From CAVXYC01 sp046154735 (GTDB taxonomy: Bacteria > Chloroflexota > UBA6077 > JACCZL01): DNA of 15,045 nt. The notes under the pieces are model-generated. The model was not told where the DNA came from and made no database searches. It saw only the letters and a list, made by a program, of their open reading frames with translations. Both the position numbers and the translations under genes were made by a program. The first letter of the stretch is position 1; every line of letters starts with the position of its first letter. The DNA lies in contig JBJXFJ010000481.1 in NCBI GenBank assembly GCA_046154735.1, positions 1 to 15,045 on the forward strand, written 5' to 3'. Below, piece by piece: positions 1 through 7,825 of the stretch.

Positions 1-17
1 GAAGGAGGCACGGCAGC

Positions 18-1157
18 ATGACCGACTACAAGATATTTTCCGCTGACTCACATGTGAGTGAGCCCGGGGACCTCTGGGTCCAACGGATCGACAAAGAATT
101 CCAGTTCCGCGCACCGCGCCTGGAGCGGCGCGAGCGCAACGGCCGCCAGGAGGACCTCTGGATCTATGAGGGCTTTCCGCCGCACCCCGTGGGCATTGGC
201 CTGGGTGCCGCCGCCACGGACAATCATGCCACGTACCGGGAGCAGGGAAAGGGTTATGCGGATGCACGTCCGGGAGGCTGGGATCCGGCTGAACGGATGA
301 AGGATCAGGACCTTGACGGTGTCGACGGAGAGGTGCTCTACACCACTCTCGGGTTCCGCCTTTACTGGATGAGCGATCCCAAACTTCAGCAGGCCTGCTT
401 CCGCGTTTACAACGACTGGCTCAGTGAGTACTGCAGCTATGCTCCAGACCGCCTTATAGGCCTCTCACTCATCTCGTTATACGACATCGAGGCAGCCATA
501 AAAGAGCTCGAGCGCTCGGCCAAGCTGGGTCATCGCGGCTGTATGATCTTTCTCTCGCCACCGTCCCCATGCCCGCCATATACATCCAAGACATACGATT
601 CGTTCTGGGCCGCGGCGCAGGATCTCGATCAGACGATTGTGCTCCACGAGAATACTGGCGGAGCCGAGAGCCGACTTTCCCCTTCATCTTACTGGAATGA
701 GGACATGACGCTCGGCACAATCCTACGACCGCAGGAGGTGCAGCGAACGCTGGCGCAGCTCATTCTTTCGGGCGTCATGGAGCGATTTCCAAGACTGCGT
801 TTTGTGACTGCTGAGAATGGGACAGACTGGTTGCCGTGGTTCATTGGCCGTCTGGCGAGGCGAAATCGGAGTGGCAATTCCTATCCCACACCGCTCACGC
901 TCACGCCCCTGGAGTATTTCCACCGGAACGTGTTCGTCACCTACATCGACGAACCTGAGGCAGTGGAGCATCGAAACCTCATTGGCATTGACAATCTTAT
1001 GTTCGCCACGGATTATCCACACACTGCGGCCACCTGGCCCAAATCGCAAGAAGTTGTGGAGCGGGACACGGCCAGCTTGACGGCGGATGAACGCCGCAAA
1101 CTGGTGCGGGATAACACGCTGAGAGTGTTCGGTATCCGCTCCGCCGTCACGGCTTAA
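18..1157 (+). CDS. Amidohydrolase family 2 (ACMSD-like TIM-barrel metal hydrolase/decarboxylase)
   Basis: A 379-residue, probably cytosolic protein of the amidohydrolase-2 superfamily, whose members hydrolyse or decarboxylate small organic acids with a bound divalent metal. Seen: an N-terminal metal motif DSHVSEP (D10, H12), H210 in IVLHENTGG after a central strand, E266 in TAENGTDWLPW, and the C-terminal ATDYPH motif (D332, H335), the usual ligand and catalytic set in the usual order. Length is normal for the family. The start ATG has a strong Shine-Dalgarno (GGAGG within positions 4-8) about 9 bases upstream. The gene faces the flavin oxidoreductase tail to tail, with a hairpin between them. 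What lies upstream is outside the window. The substrate cannot be read from sequence; decarboxylation and hydrolysis are both possible. Confidence 0.9.
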   Translation: MTDYKIFSADSHVSEPGDLWVQRIDKEFQFRAPRLERRERNGRQEDLWIYEGFPPHPVGIGLGAAATDNHATYREQGKGYADARPGGWDPAERMKDQDLDGVDGEVLYTTLGFRLYWMSDPKLQQACFRVYNDWLSEYCSYAPDRLIGLSLISLYDIEAAIKELERSAKLGHRGCMIFLSPPSPCPPYTSKTYDSFWAAAQDLDQTIVLHENTGGAESRLSPSSYWNEDMTLGTILRPQEVQRTLAQLILSGVMERFPRLRFVTAENGTDWLPWFIGRLARRNRSGNSYPTPLTLTPLEYFHRNVFVTYIDEPEAVEHRNLIGIDNLMFATDYPHTAATWPKSQEVVERDTASLTADERRKLVRDNTLRVFGIRSAVTA

Positions 1158-1164
1158 TCGTCAC

Positions 1165-1199
1165 AGGGAAACGGGCGAGGAATGCCTGCCCGTTTCCCT
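1165..1199. terminator. Hairpin between convergent genes, likely bidirectional terminator
   Basis: Arms 1165-1176 and 1188-1199 are perfectly complementary over 12 bp; with one bulged G (1177) the stem continues three more pairs to a 4-base loop. It starts 8 bases after the amidohydrolase stop and ends 7 bases before the stop of the opposing gene. No U-tract follows on either strand, so termination is inferred from position and stability. Confidence 0.75.
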
Positions 1200-1206
1200 A
1201 TGCTCG

Positions 1207-2154
1207 CTACGCCTTCGACTCCCTCGCGAGCAACTCGATCAGTGCCGTTTCCTCTGCCACTTCGTCCGCCACGCCGATCTGCGTGATCACGAGCTCGTCA
1301 ACCCCGGATGCCTGGATGGCCTGGAGACGCGCGGCCACCACATCCGGGGAGCCCGACACGACCAGCGCATCGAGAAGCTCGTCAGAGACCAGACCATCGT
1401 CCGCAAGCGGGAAGCCCGCATCGGCAAACATGCCCGCGTAGAACGGTAGCCGACCGTACTGGCGCACCTGCTGGCGCGCCGCCGCGTGCACGGCCTCAGC
1501 ATCCGCCGACATCGCAACCGGCACATGCCCAATGAGTGGTGGGCAGGGTCGCCCGGCGGCCGTGGCGCCTTCTGCCATAGCTGGCTTGGCAATGTTGATC
1601 AAATAGGGGACGGGCGCCATCCAGGAGATGCCGCCATCCGCAATCTCGCCCGCCAGACGGAAAGCCCCCGCTCTGAGCGCTGAGATCGGCAGGGGAGTCC
1701 TGGGGGGATCGGCCTGTAGCTGCGCCTTTACCTTGAAATAGGTGCCCTCAAACTCAGACTTGCCTTCCCAGAGTAACCCCCGCAGCACGGTCAGGTACTC
1801 GCGTAAGTGCGCGAGTGGTTTATCCATCTGAATCCCATAGGTGCCTTCAATAGTCGGACGGTGACTGGGCCCAATTCCCAGGCGAAAGCGCCCTGGGGCA
1901 ATCGACTCGAGCACTAACGACTGCGTCGCCATGATAATTGGGTGGCGAGGATAGGTTGGAATGATTGACGTGCCCATCACAATGTTTGTCGTGCGCGCCG
2001 CGGCCGCCGCGAACATGGTAATGGCCTCGGAGCTCATGGCCCCCGCGGTGGACCAGGTGGCTGTCAGCCCAAGCCCCTCCGCCCGAACGATTGCGTCTAT
2101 TTGAGCAGACGGTGATGGCCGCCGCATCACTAGGCCTGCCTTAAGTGTTGGCAT
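1207..2154 (-). CDS. LLM-class (luciferase-like) flavin-dependent oxidoreductase
   Basis: A 315-residue bacterial-luciferase-fold protein. Members use FMN or F420 as monooxygenases, reductases or dehydrogenases. Seen: the TIM-barrel core elements TNIVMGTSIIPTYPRHP, the LESIAPGRFRLGIGPSH region (the conserved GR-F-LG-G segment), a KPLAHLREYLTVLRGLL helix, and AGEIADGGISWM, matching the family's 'A-AD-G-' strand near the cofactor. Length is slightly short for the family but no core element appears missing. The chosen ATG has GGGAGG 5 bases upstream; a second ATG four bases further upstream is out of frame. FMN versus F420 cannot be decided here. It is divergent from hflK across about 295 non-coding bases and convergent with the amidohydrolase. 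Confidence 0.88.
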   Translation of the reverse strand: MPTLKAGLVMRRPSPSAQIDAIVRAEGLGLTATWSTAGAMSSEAITMFAAAAARTTNIVMGTSIIPTYPRHPIIMATQSLVLESIAPGRFRLGIGPSHRPTIEGTYGIQMDKPLAHLREYLTVLRGLLWEGKSEFEGTYFKVKAQLQADPPRTPLPISALRAGAFRLAGEIADGGISWMAPVPYLINIAKPAMAEGATAAGRPCPPLIGHVPVAMSADAEAVHAAARQQVRQYGRLPFYAGMFADAGFPLADDGLVSDELLDALVVSGSPDVVAARLQAIQASGVDELVITQIGVADEVAEETALIELLARESKA

Positions 2155-2263
2155 TCATGCCTCCCATTAAATCTGGACACTGCCGAAATCGCGCGCTCCA
2201 GTGACTGTGCATTGTGCCACGCGGCGGTCGAATGAGGGCACTCCTTGCGCGCAAATGATTGAT

Positions 2264-2277
2264 GTTCCCATGGGAAC
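2264..2277. promoter_or_regulatory. 14-bp perfect palindrome, candidate operator
   Basis: GTTCCCATGGGAAC is a perfect 14-bp palindrome in the divergent spacer between the flavin oxidoreductase and hflK, about 110 bases from the first start and 170 from the second. A dimeric regulator site is a reasonable guess. No regulator gene is nearby, and I did not find convincing -35/-10 boxes beside it. The rest of the 2155-2449 spacer shows nothing recognisable. Confidence 0.35.
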
Positions 2278-2449
2278 CACGTAGCATCAGGTGTAGATGA
2301 CGTCGGCGGTCCGAAGCTAACACCGGGCTTGATGGAGACCGTCATAGAGTCTTCAGATTCTTACTCGTACTTGCTGGCTGGACTTTGGATGATCATGCTC
2401 ATCGGTGCAAGCCAGTAGAAGTCCACGCAAAGCACCAAGGAGGTGCACT

Positions 2450-3592
2450 ATGCGCGATGGCAATTGGCAGCAGATTCCGTCAGACGACGAGGAGCGCTTA
2501 CGCCGGATTGAGGAGTCCGTGCAGCGAGCAAGTCGACGGGCACAGCGGATCATTAATCGACTCGTCCCTGCACTTCTGCTCCTGGTGGGACTCATCTGGC
2601 TGGCATCCGGTGTCTATACCGTTCAACCAGGCCAGGTGGGAGTCATCCGAACGTTTGGAGCATTCACCACCACCACAAACCCAGGACTCGGCTATCGCTG
2701 GCCGTGGCCAATTCAGCAGCTTGATGTCGTGGATGTTCAGGCTGTTCGGCGTCTTGAGGTTGGCTTCCGCAGTGACGGCGGCCGATCCACACGCGTGGCC
2801 AGTGAGTCACTCATGCTCACGGGTGATGAAAACATCGTTGATGCGCAGATCATCGTCCAGTATCGCGTGCGTGAACCTGTGAAGTACCTCTTCAGACTTC
2901 GCGATCCTGACGGAGCGGTGCGCGCATCCACGGAGGTGGCATTGCGCGGTGTTACCGGGCGGATGCTTATTGACGATATTTTGACCAGTCGACGGAGCGA
3001 GGCCCAGCAGCAAACTTCCGAGGAGCTGCAGCGGCTACTGGATCTTTACGAGTCAGGCATCCTGGTGACCAATGTTCAACTCCAGATTGTGGACGTTCCA
3101 GACCAGGTACGTGACGCGTTTAATGAGGTGGTGCGGGCGTTCCAGGATCGTGATCGCCTACAGAACGAGGCTCAGGCATATGTCGCGGACATTTTGCCTA
3201 AGTCGCGCGGGCAGGCTCAGCAGACTATTCGTGAGGCTGAGGGCTACCGAGAACAGCGCATCATCCGCGCCCAGGGCGACGCGGCGCGGTTTGAGGCGCT
3301 ACTGGCGGAATACTCCAAGGCTCAGACTGTGACCCGAGAGCGGCTCCGTCTGGAAACGGTGGAACGTGTGTTGGCCGACGTCGACAAGATCGTGATTGAC
3401 AGCAAAGCTGGGAACGGCGTACTCCCGCTGCTCAACTTGAACGGAAATGGCTCGCCTCCTAACGTGTCGGGCGGAGGGCCAGCAGTGGCGCCGGCTGCCG
3501 CGCCACCACCCAGTGCCCCGGCGCCCGCGGGACAGCCGCAAGCCTCCCCGAAACCCGCGGCTGCGCAACCGACGCCCGCGGCAAAGCGCTGA
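2450..3592 (+). CDS. hflK: HflK, SPFH/band-7 membrane protease modulator subunit
   Basis: HflK pairs with HflC in a large membrane cage around the FtsH protease and modulates turnover of membrane and regulatory proteins. The 380-residue protein has a charged cytosolic N-terminus, one transmembrane segment (about residues 38-57), then the SPFH domain beginning VQPGQVGVIRTFGAF and containing the HflK-typical GDENIVDAQIIVQYRV. A long helical region rich in A, E, Q and R follows (AQQTIREAEGYREQRI), and the last roughly 48 residues are a Pro/Ala-rich tail. The ATG at 2450 is chosen because AAGGAGGT lies 5 bases upstream; the frame is open to 2405, but those extra 15 residues precede this ribosome site. 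hflC follows after 11 bases or less. No ftsH is in the window. Confidence 0.94.
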   Translation: MRDGNWQQIPSDDEERLRRIEESVQRASRRAQRIINRLVPALLLLVGLIWLASGVYTVQPGQVGVIRTFGAFTTTTNPGLGYRWPWPIQQLDVVDVQAVRRLEVGFRSDGGRSTRVASESLMLTGDENIVDAQIIVQYRVREPVKYLFRLRDPDGAVRASTEVALRGVTGRMLIDDILTSRRSEAQQQTSEELQRLLDLYESGILVTNVQLQIVDVPDQVRDAFNEVVRAFQDRDRLQNEAQAYVADILPKSRGQAQQTIREAEGYREQRIIRAQGDAARFEALLAEYSKAQTVTRERLRLETVERVLADVDKIVIDSKAGNGVLPLLNLNGNGSPPNVSGGGPAVAPAAAPPPSAPAPAGQPQASPKPAAAQPTPAAKR

Positions 3593-3603
3593 GGAGTATG
3601 ACC

Positions 3604-4539
3604 ATGATGAACAGTACATTCTCCGGTGCCCTGGTCCTGGCGATCGTATCTGTGATTGCCCTACTCATCGCCCAGAGCACTTACGTGGTCAACGAGAACG
3701 ACCAGGTCATCTTGCTTGAGTTTGGGCGCCCGGTGCAGATCGATCGATCTCCCGGCCTATACATCAGAAAGCCGTTCGTTCAAAATGTCGAGCGCTTCGA
3801 GCGCCGGATTCTGGTAAATGACGCGCACCCGCAGGAGTACCTGACCGCGGATAAGAACCGCCTGGTCGTTGACCACGTTTCACGATGGCGAATCTTGGAT
3901 CCGTTGCAGTTCTTCCAAACCGTCCGCACAGAAAGCGGCGCCCTGGCGCGCCTGGATGACATCATTGTGTCCGAGCTGCGGACCGAGCTCAGCCGCTTCA
4001 ACTTCACCGACATCATTTCCCGTCAGCGCGACCAGATCATGGAGAATGTCTCCACACGAGTGGCGGAGACCGCGCGACTGCAAACAAATGGCGGGATTGA
4101 GGTGATTGATGTCCGCATTAAACGCGCCGATCTGCCGGAGGAAGTGCAAGCCTCGGTCTACGCCCGCATCATCGCGGAACGCAGTCGCATCGCTTCACAA
4201 TTCCGATCGGAAGGCGCGGAACAGGCATTCCGTATTCGCGCCGATGCGGAAAAGGAGCGCACCATCATTGAAGCCCGAGCCTATGATGAGAGTCAACGTG
4301 CTCGTGGTGAAGGTGATGCGCGCTCTACGGAGATTTACGCCAGCGCGTTCAATCGCGATGCTGAGTTCTACTCATTTGTCCGGAATCTGGAGGCGTACGA
4401 GCGGTATCTCAAGACCAAGAGCACGCTGGTGATGTCCGGGGACGGCGAGCTATTTCGCTATCTCAACAGCGGCGCAGCGCCCGTTCCAGCGCCAGCACCA
4501 GCAGCGCTCCCGTCTGCGATCTCACCCCAGACCCCATAG
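3604..4539 (+). CDS. hflC: HflC, SPFH/band-7 membrane protease modulator subunit
   Basis: Partner of HflK in the FtsH-associated membrane complex. About 311 residues: an N-terminal transmembrane anchor (about residues 6-26, FSGALVLAIVSVIALLIAQS), SPFH domain starting YVVNENDQVILLEFGRPV with the HflC-typical LTADKNRLVVDHVSRWRI, the VIDVRIKRADLPEEV segment, then the long helix AEQAFRIRADAEKERTIIEA. The last 20 or so residues are Pro/Ala-rich, echoing the HflK tail. The start is uncertain among in-frame ATGs at 3598, 3604 and 3607. GAGGAG at 3591-3596 overlaps the hflK stop and is only 1 base from 3598 but 7 from 3604, so 3604 is preferred. Stop-overlapping ribosome site implies translational coupling with hflK. 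Confidence 0.93.
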   Translation: MMNSTFSGALVLAIVSVIALLIAQSTYVVNENDQVILLEFGRPVQIDRSPGLYIRKPFVQNVERFERRILVNDAHPQEYLTADKNRLVVDHVSRWRILDPLQFFQTVRTESGALARLDDIIVSELRTELSRFNFTDIISRQRDQIMENVSTRVAETARLQTNGGIEVIDVRIKRADLPEEVQASVYARIIAERSRIASQFRSEGAEQAFRIRADAEKERTIIEARAYDESQRARGEGDARSTEIYASAFNRDAEFYSFVRNLEAYERYLKTKSTLVMSGDGELFRYLNSGAAPVPAPAPAALPSAISPQTP

Positions 4540-4555
4540 CACCGATACGAGTGTG

Positions 4556-4597
4556 GGACCACGGTCTCCTGGTAGCTTTTCCGGGAGACCGTGGTCC
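4556..4597. terminator. 17-bp stem hairpin after hflC, likely bidirectional terminator
   Basis: Arms 4556-4569 and 4584-4597 match perfectly over 14 bp; three more pairs (one G-T) extend the stem to 17 with an 8-base loop at 4573-4580. It lies 16 bases after the hflC stop and 21 bases before the stop of the opposing gene. There is no U-tract on either side, but position between convergent genes supports termination. Confidence 0.78.
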
Positions 4598-4618
4598 GTG
4601 GCCCAAGTCTAAGCACCG

Positions 4619-5524
4619 TCACGCGATGGCAGAGAAACTGTCGTCCACCAGTGCTTCATAGGACGCAGCTTGTCCTATGAGGCCGCCCGCCACCAGATAC
4701 TGCCCCAGGCGCTCAAAGGCCGCACGGTCCTGGCGCGGTCCGTCAGCCCAGGTATCCGCGGTCTGATACACACTGATGATCGTGCGAAGCCGCGAAGAAG
4801 GAATCTCTGGGAATTCCGATGCCACAAGATCCGCAATCACGTCGCTCGGTTGCGTTGCCATCCAACGCAAGGCTCGGGCCGTTGCTCGAACTACGGCGGC
4901 GCACGTCTCGGGCCGCTCACTGCGGAATGCCTCCGTCACAATGAGTGAGCTATATGGCACGTGGCCCACGTCTAGCGCCTGGGCCCGGGCAAGAAAAGCC
5001 TGCCCCTGCTCAACTAGCTCCGCCGCCATGGGCTGGCTTGTCTGGAGGAAATCCACATGACCGTCCAGTAACGCGGCAATGCCCTCCGCCACACCCAGGT
5101 CTGCAACGGTCGTTATGCTTGCCGGGTCCACACCCTCACGCCGCAACACCCCTTGCAAACACATCCACGGGGTGGGCGCCAGGCTAAACAGTGCGAGCCG
5201 TCGCCCTATGAGATCCTGCCACTGGAAATTGTCTGCCGGTGAGCGCGACAAGATGAAGAAGCCATCACGGCTATTTACTTCCGCAATGGCGATTAAGTAT
5301 CGTGGATCAGGCTGATCAGCCAGAATGAAGCTCCGCATCACTCCGCCGAGCGACACATCAGCCTCGCCACGTTCGAGCGCAGCCGGCGACTGACCAGGCG
5401 CGGGAGTATGTATGGAGACAGAAAGCCCCTCATCACGAAACGCCCCCAGGCGCTCCGCAACCCAGATTGGCGTATAGAACGGGAGGTGGAAAGCAGTAAT
5501 CATGCGAACCCGATCCATTACCAT
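4619..5524 (-). CDS. NMT1/THI5-like substrate-binding-fold protein, no signal peptide
   Basis: A 301-residue protein of the NMT1/THI5 (SsuA-like) periplasmic-binding fold. Seen: the family opening MITAFHLPFYTPIWVAERLGAF followed at once by an EGL-V segment, GEADVSLGG (the typical 'G-ADV---G' ligand-pocket strand), GVAEGIAALLDGHVDFL in the second lobe, and a C-terminal helix run. There is no hydrophobic signal peptide or lipobox: the mature fold starts within ten residues of the N-terminus, so the protein is probably cytosolic. In-frame ATGs at 5524, 5518 and 5503 all lack a strong ribosome site. No permease or ATPase gene is adjacent. Either it is an orphan binding protein, or an enzyme with this fold, such as relatives of THI5 or 4,5-dihydroxyphthalate decarboxylase. 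Confidence 0.82.
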   Translation of the reverse strand: MVMDRVRMITAFHLPFYTPIWVAERLGAFRDEGLSVSIHTPAPGQSPAALERGEADVSLGGVMRSFILADQPDPRYLIAIAEVNSRDGFFILSRSPADNFQWQDLIGRRLALFSLAPTPWMCLQGVLRREGVDPASITTVADLGVAEGIAALLDGHVDFLQTSQPMAAELVEQGQAFLARAQALDVGHVPYSSLIVTEAFRSERPETCAAVVRATARALRWMATQPSDVIADLVASEFPEIPSSRLRTIISVYQTADTWADGPRQDRAAFERLGQYLVAGGLIGQAASYEALVDDSFSAIA

Positions 5525-5616
5525 GCCCTACCCACCCATCCTGTGAAATCAGCGTCCATATGATCGAATCCAATCATCAGGAGTCATGCCTGTCAAGCTC
5601 CCTGCCGCCTGGCTCA

Positions 5617-5942
5617 TCACCGGATTGCCGAACCTGACGAGTGCGCGACCTGAGACACTGAATCTAGCACACGACGCCGTGGCCGCCTCGGTGGTGGGAT
5701 AAGCTCAATCCGCAGCGGCTCGCCCTGATACGTCGGCGCGATGCGTCCATTTTGCACAGTAGCTTCCTCGAAACACCATCACCTGACAGGACAAGCATGC
5801 TGCGCATTGGCCACACGCACTCGATAGTGCCACGCGGAGACTGGGTGCAGCGCACGTCGAGAACCTTGAGCCGCGGGCTTTCAGAGTCACGGACGAACCC
5901 GAGCAGAACAGGTATCAGTCGGCAGAAGCGGCCGCGCTGGCT
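5617..5942 (-). pseudogene. Possible decayed, frameshifted coding remnant in a 500-base non-coding region
   Basis: Between 5525 and 6027 there is no intact gene. On the minus strand one frame, open from about 5942, reads protein-like stretches such as GFVRDSESPRLKVLDVRC and GTIECVWPMRSMLVLSGDG. Near 5771-5780 the plausible reading shifts to another frame, giving EEATVQNGRIAPTYQGEPLR and ending at a TGA at 5617-5619. Neither frame has a credible start with a ribosome site. I do not recognise the family. This could equally be chance open reading in GC-rich DNA; the support is only the protein-like quality and a modest third-position GC bias of both parts. Confidence 0.2.
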
Positions 5943-6027
5943 TCACGTGATTGCCCTCCCATGAGACAATCCCAACTTGAATATTAAAGGCGTGTTGTAC
6001 ACGCGAGCTTTCTCAAGGGGGGACGTG

Positions 6028-6846
6028 ATGCCAGGCAGGGTGGATGGAAAAGTCGCATTGGTCATTGGGGCTGGCCAAACCCCGGGCGAAACCATGGGCA
6101 ACGGACGTGCCACGGCAATCCTGCTCGCGCGTGAGGGCGCACGTGTGGTAGTGGTCGATCGGGATCTTGCCTCGGCCAACGATACCGTGGAGATGATCCA
6201 CGCCGAAGACGGCAAGGCCGTTGCGCTGGCAGCCGATGCCACCAGAGAAGTTGATATCCAGAGCCTCATCGCGGATGTTTTGACCCGCTATGGCCGGATC
6301 GACATACTGCACAATAATGTTGGCGCCAGTATTGCTCTGGGTGACGCAGTGGTCACCGAGATCACCGAGGAAGCGTTCGACCGCAGCTTTGCGGTGAACC
6401 TCAAGACTCACTGGCTGGCGGCTAAGCACGCTTTGCCAGCGTTGCGGGAAACCCGTGGCTCTATTGTGAACATCGCATCACTGGCCGTGCGTCAGGCTTA
6501 CCCATACATCGGCTACAAGACCATGAAAACCGCCGTTGTGGCACTGACCGAGAACCTGGCCTCCGCCAACGCGCGCTTCGGCGTACGAGCCAATGTGATA
6601 CTTCCAGGATTGATGAATACGCCCATGGCCATTGAAAGCCGCGTTGCCGCGGGCACCCCGCGCGAAGAGGTGATCGCCCATCGCGATGCGCTCATCCCCC
6701 TGGGCGGCAAGATGGGCACTGCCTGGGACGTGGCCTACGCGGCGCTGTTCCTGCACTCTGACGAGGCGCGCTTCATCACCGGCGTGACGTTGCCGGTGGA
6801 TGGGGGCGAAGTTGTGTGCTACGGAGGCACGGGCTCTCGGAGCTAA
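6028..6846 (+). CDS. Short-chain dehydrogenase/reductase (SDR)
   Basis: A 272-residue classical-type SDR, an NAD(P)-dependent alcohol/ketone oxidoreductase. Seen: a Rossmann loop with a stretched glycine motif, GAGQTPGETMGNG (residues 14-26); D44 at the end of the second strand, which favours NAD(H) over NADP(H); the NNVG motif (96-99); N124, S151, Y163 and K167 forming the active-site tetrad with normal spacing; and the PVDGG end motif. ATG at 6028 is preferred because AAGGGGGG lies 5 bases upstream and the length then fits the family. The frame is open to a TTG at 5977, but the extra 17 residues do not resemble SDR sequence. The unknown membrane protein follows 51 bases later on the same strand. 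Substrate unknown. Confidence 0.92.
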   Translation: MPGRVDGKVALVIGAGQTPGETMGNGRATAILLAREGARVVVVDRDLASANDTVEMIHAEDGKAVALAADATREVDIQSLIADVLTRYGRIDILHNNVGASIALGDAVVTEITEEAFDRSFAVNLKTHWLAAKHALPALRETRGSIVNIASLAVRQAYPYIGYKTMKTAVVALTENLASANARFGVRANVILPGLMNTPMAIESRVAAGTPREEVIAHRDALIPLGGKMGTAWDVAYAALFLHSDEARFITGVTLPVDGGEVVCYGGTGSRS

Positions 6847-6897
6847 CCGGGGCATCGTCTTGGTTGTCCAAAGCAGGCCTCTGGGGAAGCGAAGATC

Positions 6898-7485
6898 ATG
6901 GAGCTGATTCTCCTCATGACGATCGTACTCGCGTGCACAGCGCTGCTCGTTGCACGTGAGGTGAGACGAAATCTTCAGGCCGGCCGGGCGCTGGCGAGCA
7001 AGCATCTGAGTATTGAGCTCACGCCACCGTGGCGTGAGCGGTCAGCGATTCCGTCCACTGATGCGTCAAAATCCGAGGGTAGCTGGACGGCCTGGTACCG
7101 CGATGGAGCTTTTGGCGCGTACATCTGTACCCATGTCCGCGTGGCGGCGCTAGATCGGAAGCGAACCCTTTCACTTACGTGCGCACGGATCGAGATCGTT
7201 CAGGCAATCGCGGGCCACCGCGCGGTACTTGCATCCGCCGCTGTGCCACTCAGCAAGGAGCAGATCACGCCGAGGGGCGGCGCCATCCGCTTCGAAGTCG
7301 ACACGAGTCTCTCAGCCCATGGGCCCGAACCGCGCGGGGACTGCGCACTTGTGCTTCAGCTCAACGTTGACGGTACTGACGTAGAGCGCGTGCTTTGCAG
7401 GATCGAGCATCGCTTCGCCCTTTCAGGCGCTGAGCTCAAATCCACCAGCTCCCAAGTCACCCCTCCCAAACTCTCAACACGTTGA
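6898..7485 (+). CDS. Unknown protein with an N-terminal membrane anchor
   Basis: A 195-residue protein I do not recognise. Residues 2-18 form a hydrophobic helix (ELILLMTIVLACTALLVA) followed by a basic patch (REVRRN), which suggests one membrane anchor with a cytosolic C-terminal part. The cysteine in VLACT does not fit a good lipobox. The rest is a soluble domain with alternating strands (WTAWYRDGAFGAYICTHVRV, LSLTCARIEIVQ, CALVLQLNVDG) and a polar tail. A GGGGA stretch lies about 10 bases before the ATG. Codon usage resembles that of the neighbours and the frame stays open for the full length, so it is likely a real gene, perhaps cotranscribed with the SDR. No function can be assigned. Confidence 0.65.
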   Translation: MELILLMTIVLACTALLVAREVRRNLQAGRALASKHLSIELTPPWRERSAIPSTDASKSEGSWTAWYRDGAFGAYICTHVRVAALDRKRTLSLTCARIEIVQAIAGHRAVLASAAVPLSKEQITPRGGAIRFEVDTSLSAHGPEPRGDCALVLQLNVDGTDVERVLCRIEHRFALSGAELKSTSSQVTPPKLSTR

Positions 7486-7825
7486 GCGGAACCAGGGACA
7501 CGGGAGTTGTCATCTCAGCACAAGTCCTCGATTCAATACTTTGGATTCCGCGTACATAGAACGGCACGCCGGCCATATGACACCATGCCCGCATGTGAAG
7601 TCGCTTGGGGCGATCGGATCCGCACCCTCCTCAGGTGAGGGCGGAGACTAACAACGGTCCGACTCTCTTCAAATTTATTGCGAGGTGTTTGCATGCGAAA
7701 CGCATTAGCGGGATATGTACAGGGAAGATCGCGCGCCGCCGCTTTCCGGTTGCGGGCAAAGACGCTTCGCGCGCTGAAATCTGCTCGTGCCAAGACCGTC
7801 ATTCCGCCGCGAGTCCTCGGGTATT
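7486..7825. other. 340-base intergenic region between convergent genes, no gene seen
   Basis: No frame here has a convincing start, ribosome site and protein-like sequence. The only structure noticed is a modest hairpin at about 7619-7645: a 9-bp stem with a 2-base bulge around a short loop, which might help end transcription. No tRNA or riboswitch pattern was recognised. Confidence 0.5.

Noticed and set aside
2385..2882. 165-residue open frame on the plus strand overlapping hflK
   Set aside because: It is an alternate frame of a clearly recognised HflK gene with no family resemblance of its own.
7600..7690. A tRNA-like T-arm pattern (GGTCCGACTC) with nearby hairpin
   Set aside because: No acceptor stem, anticodon arm or GTTCGA-type T-loop fits on either strand.
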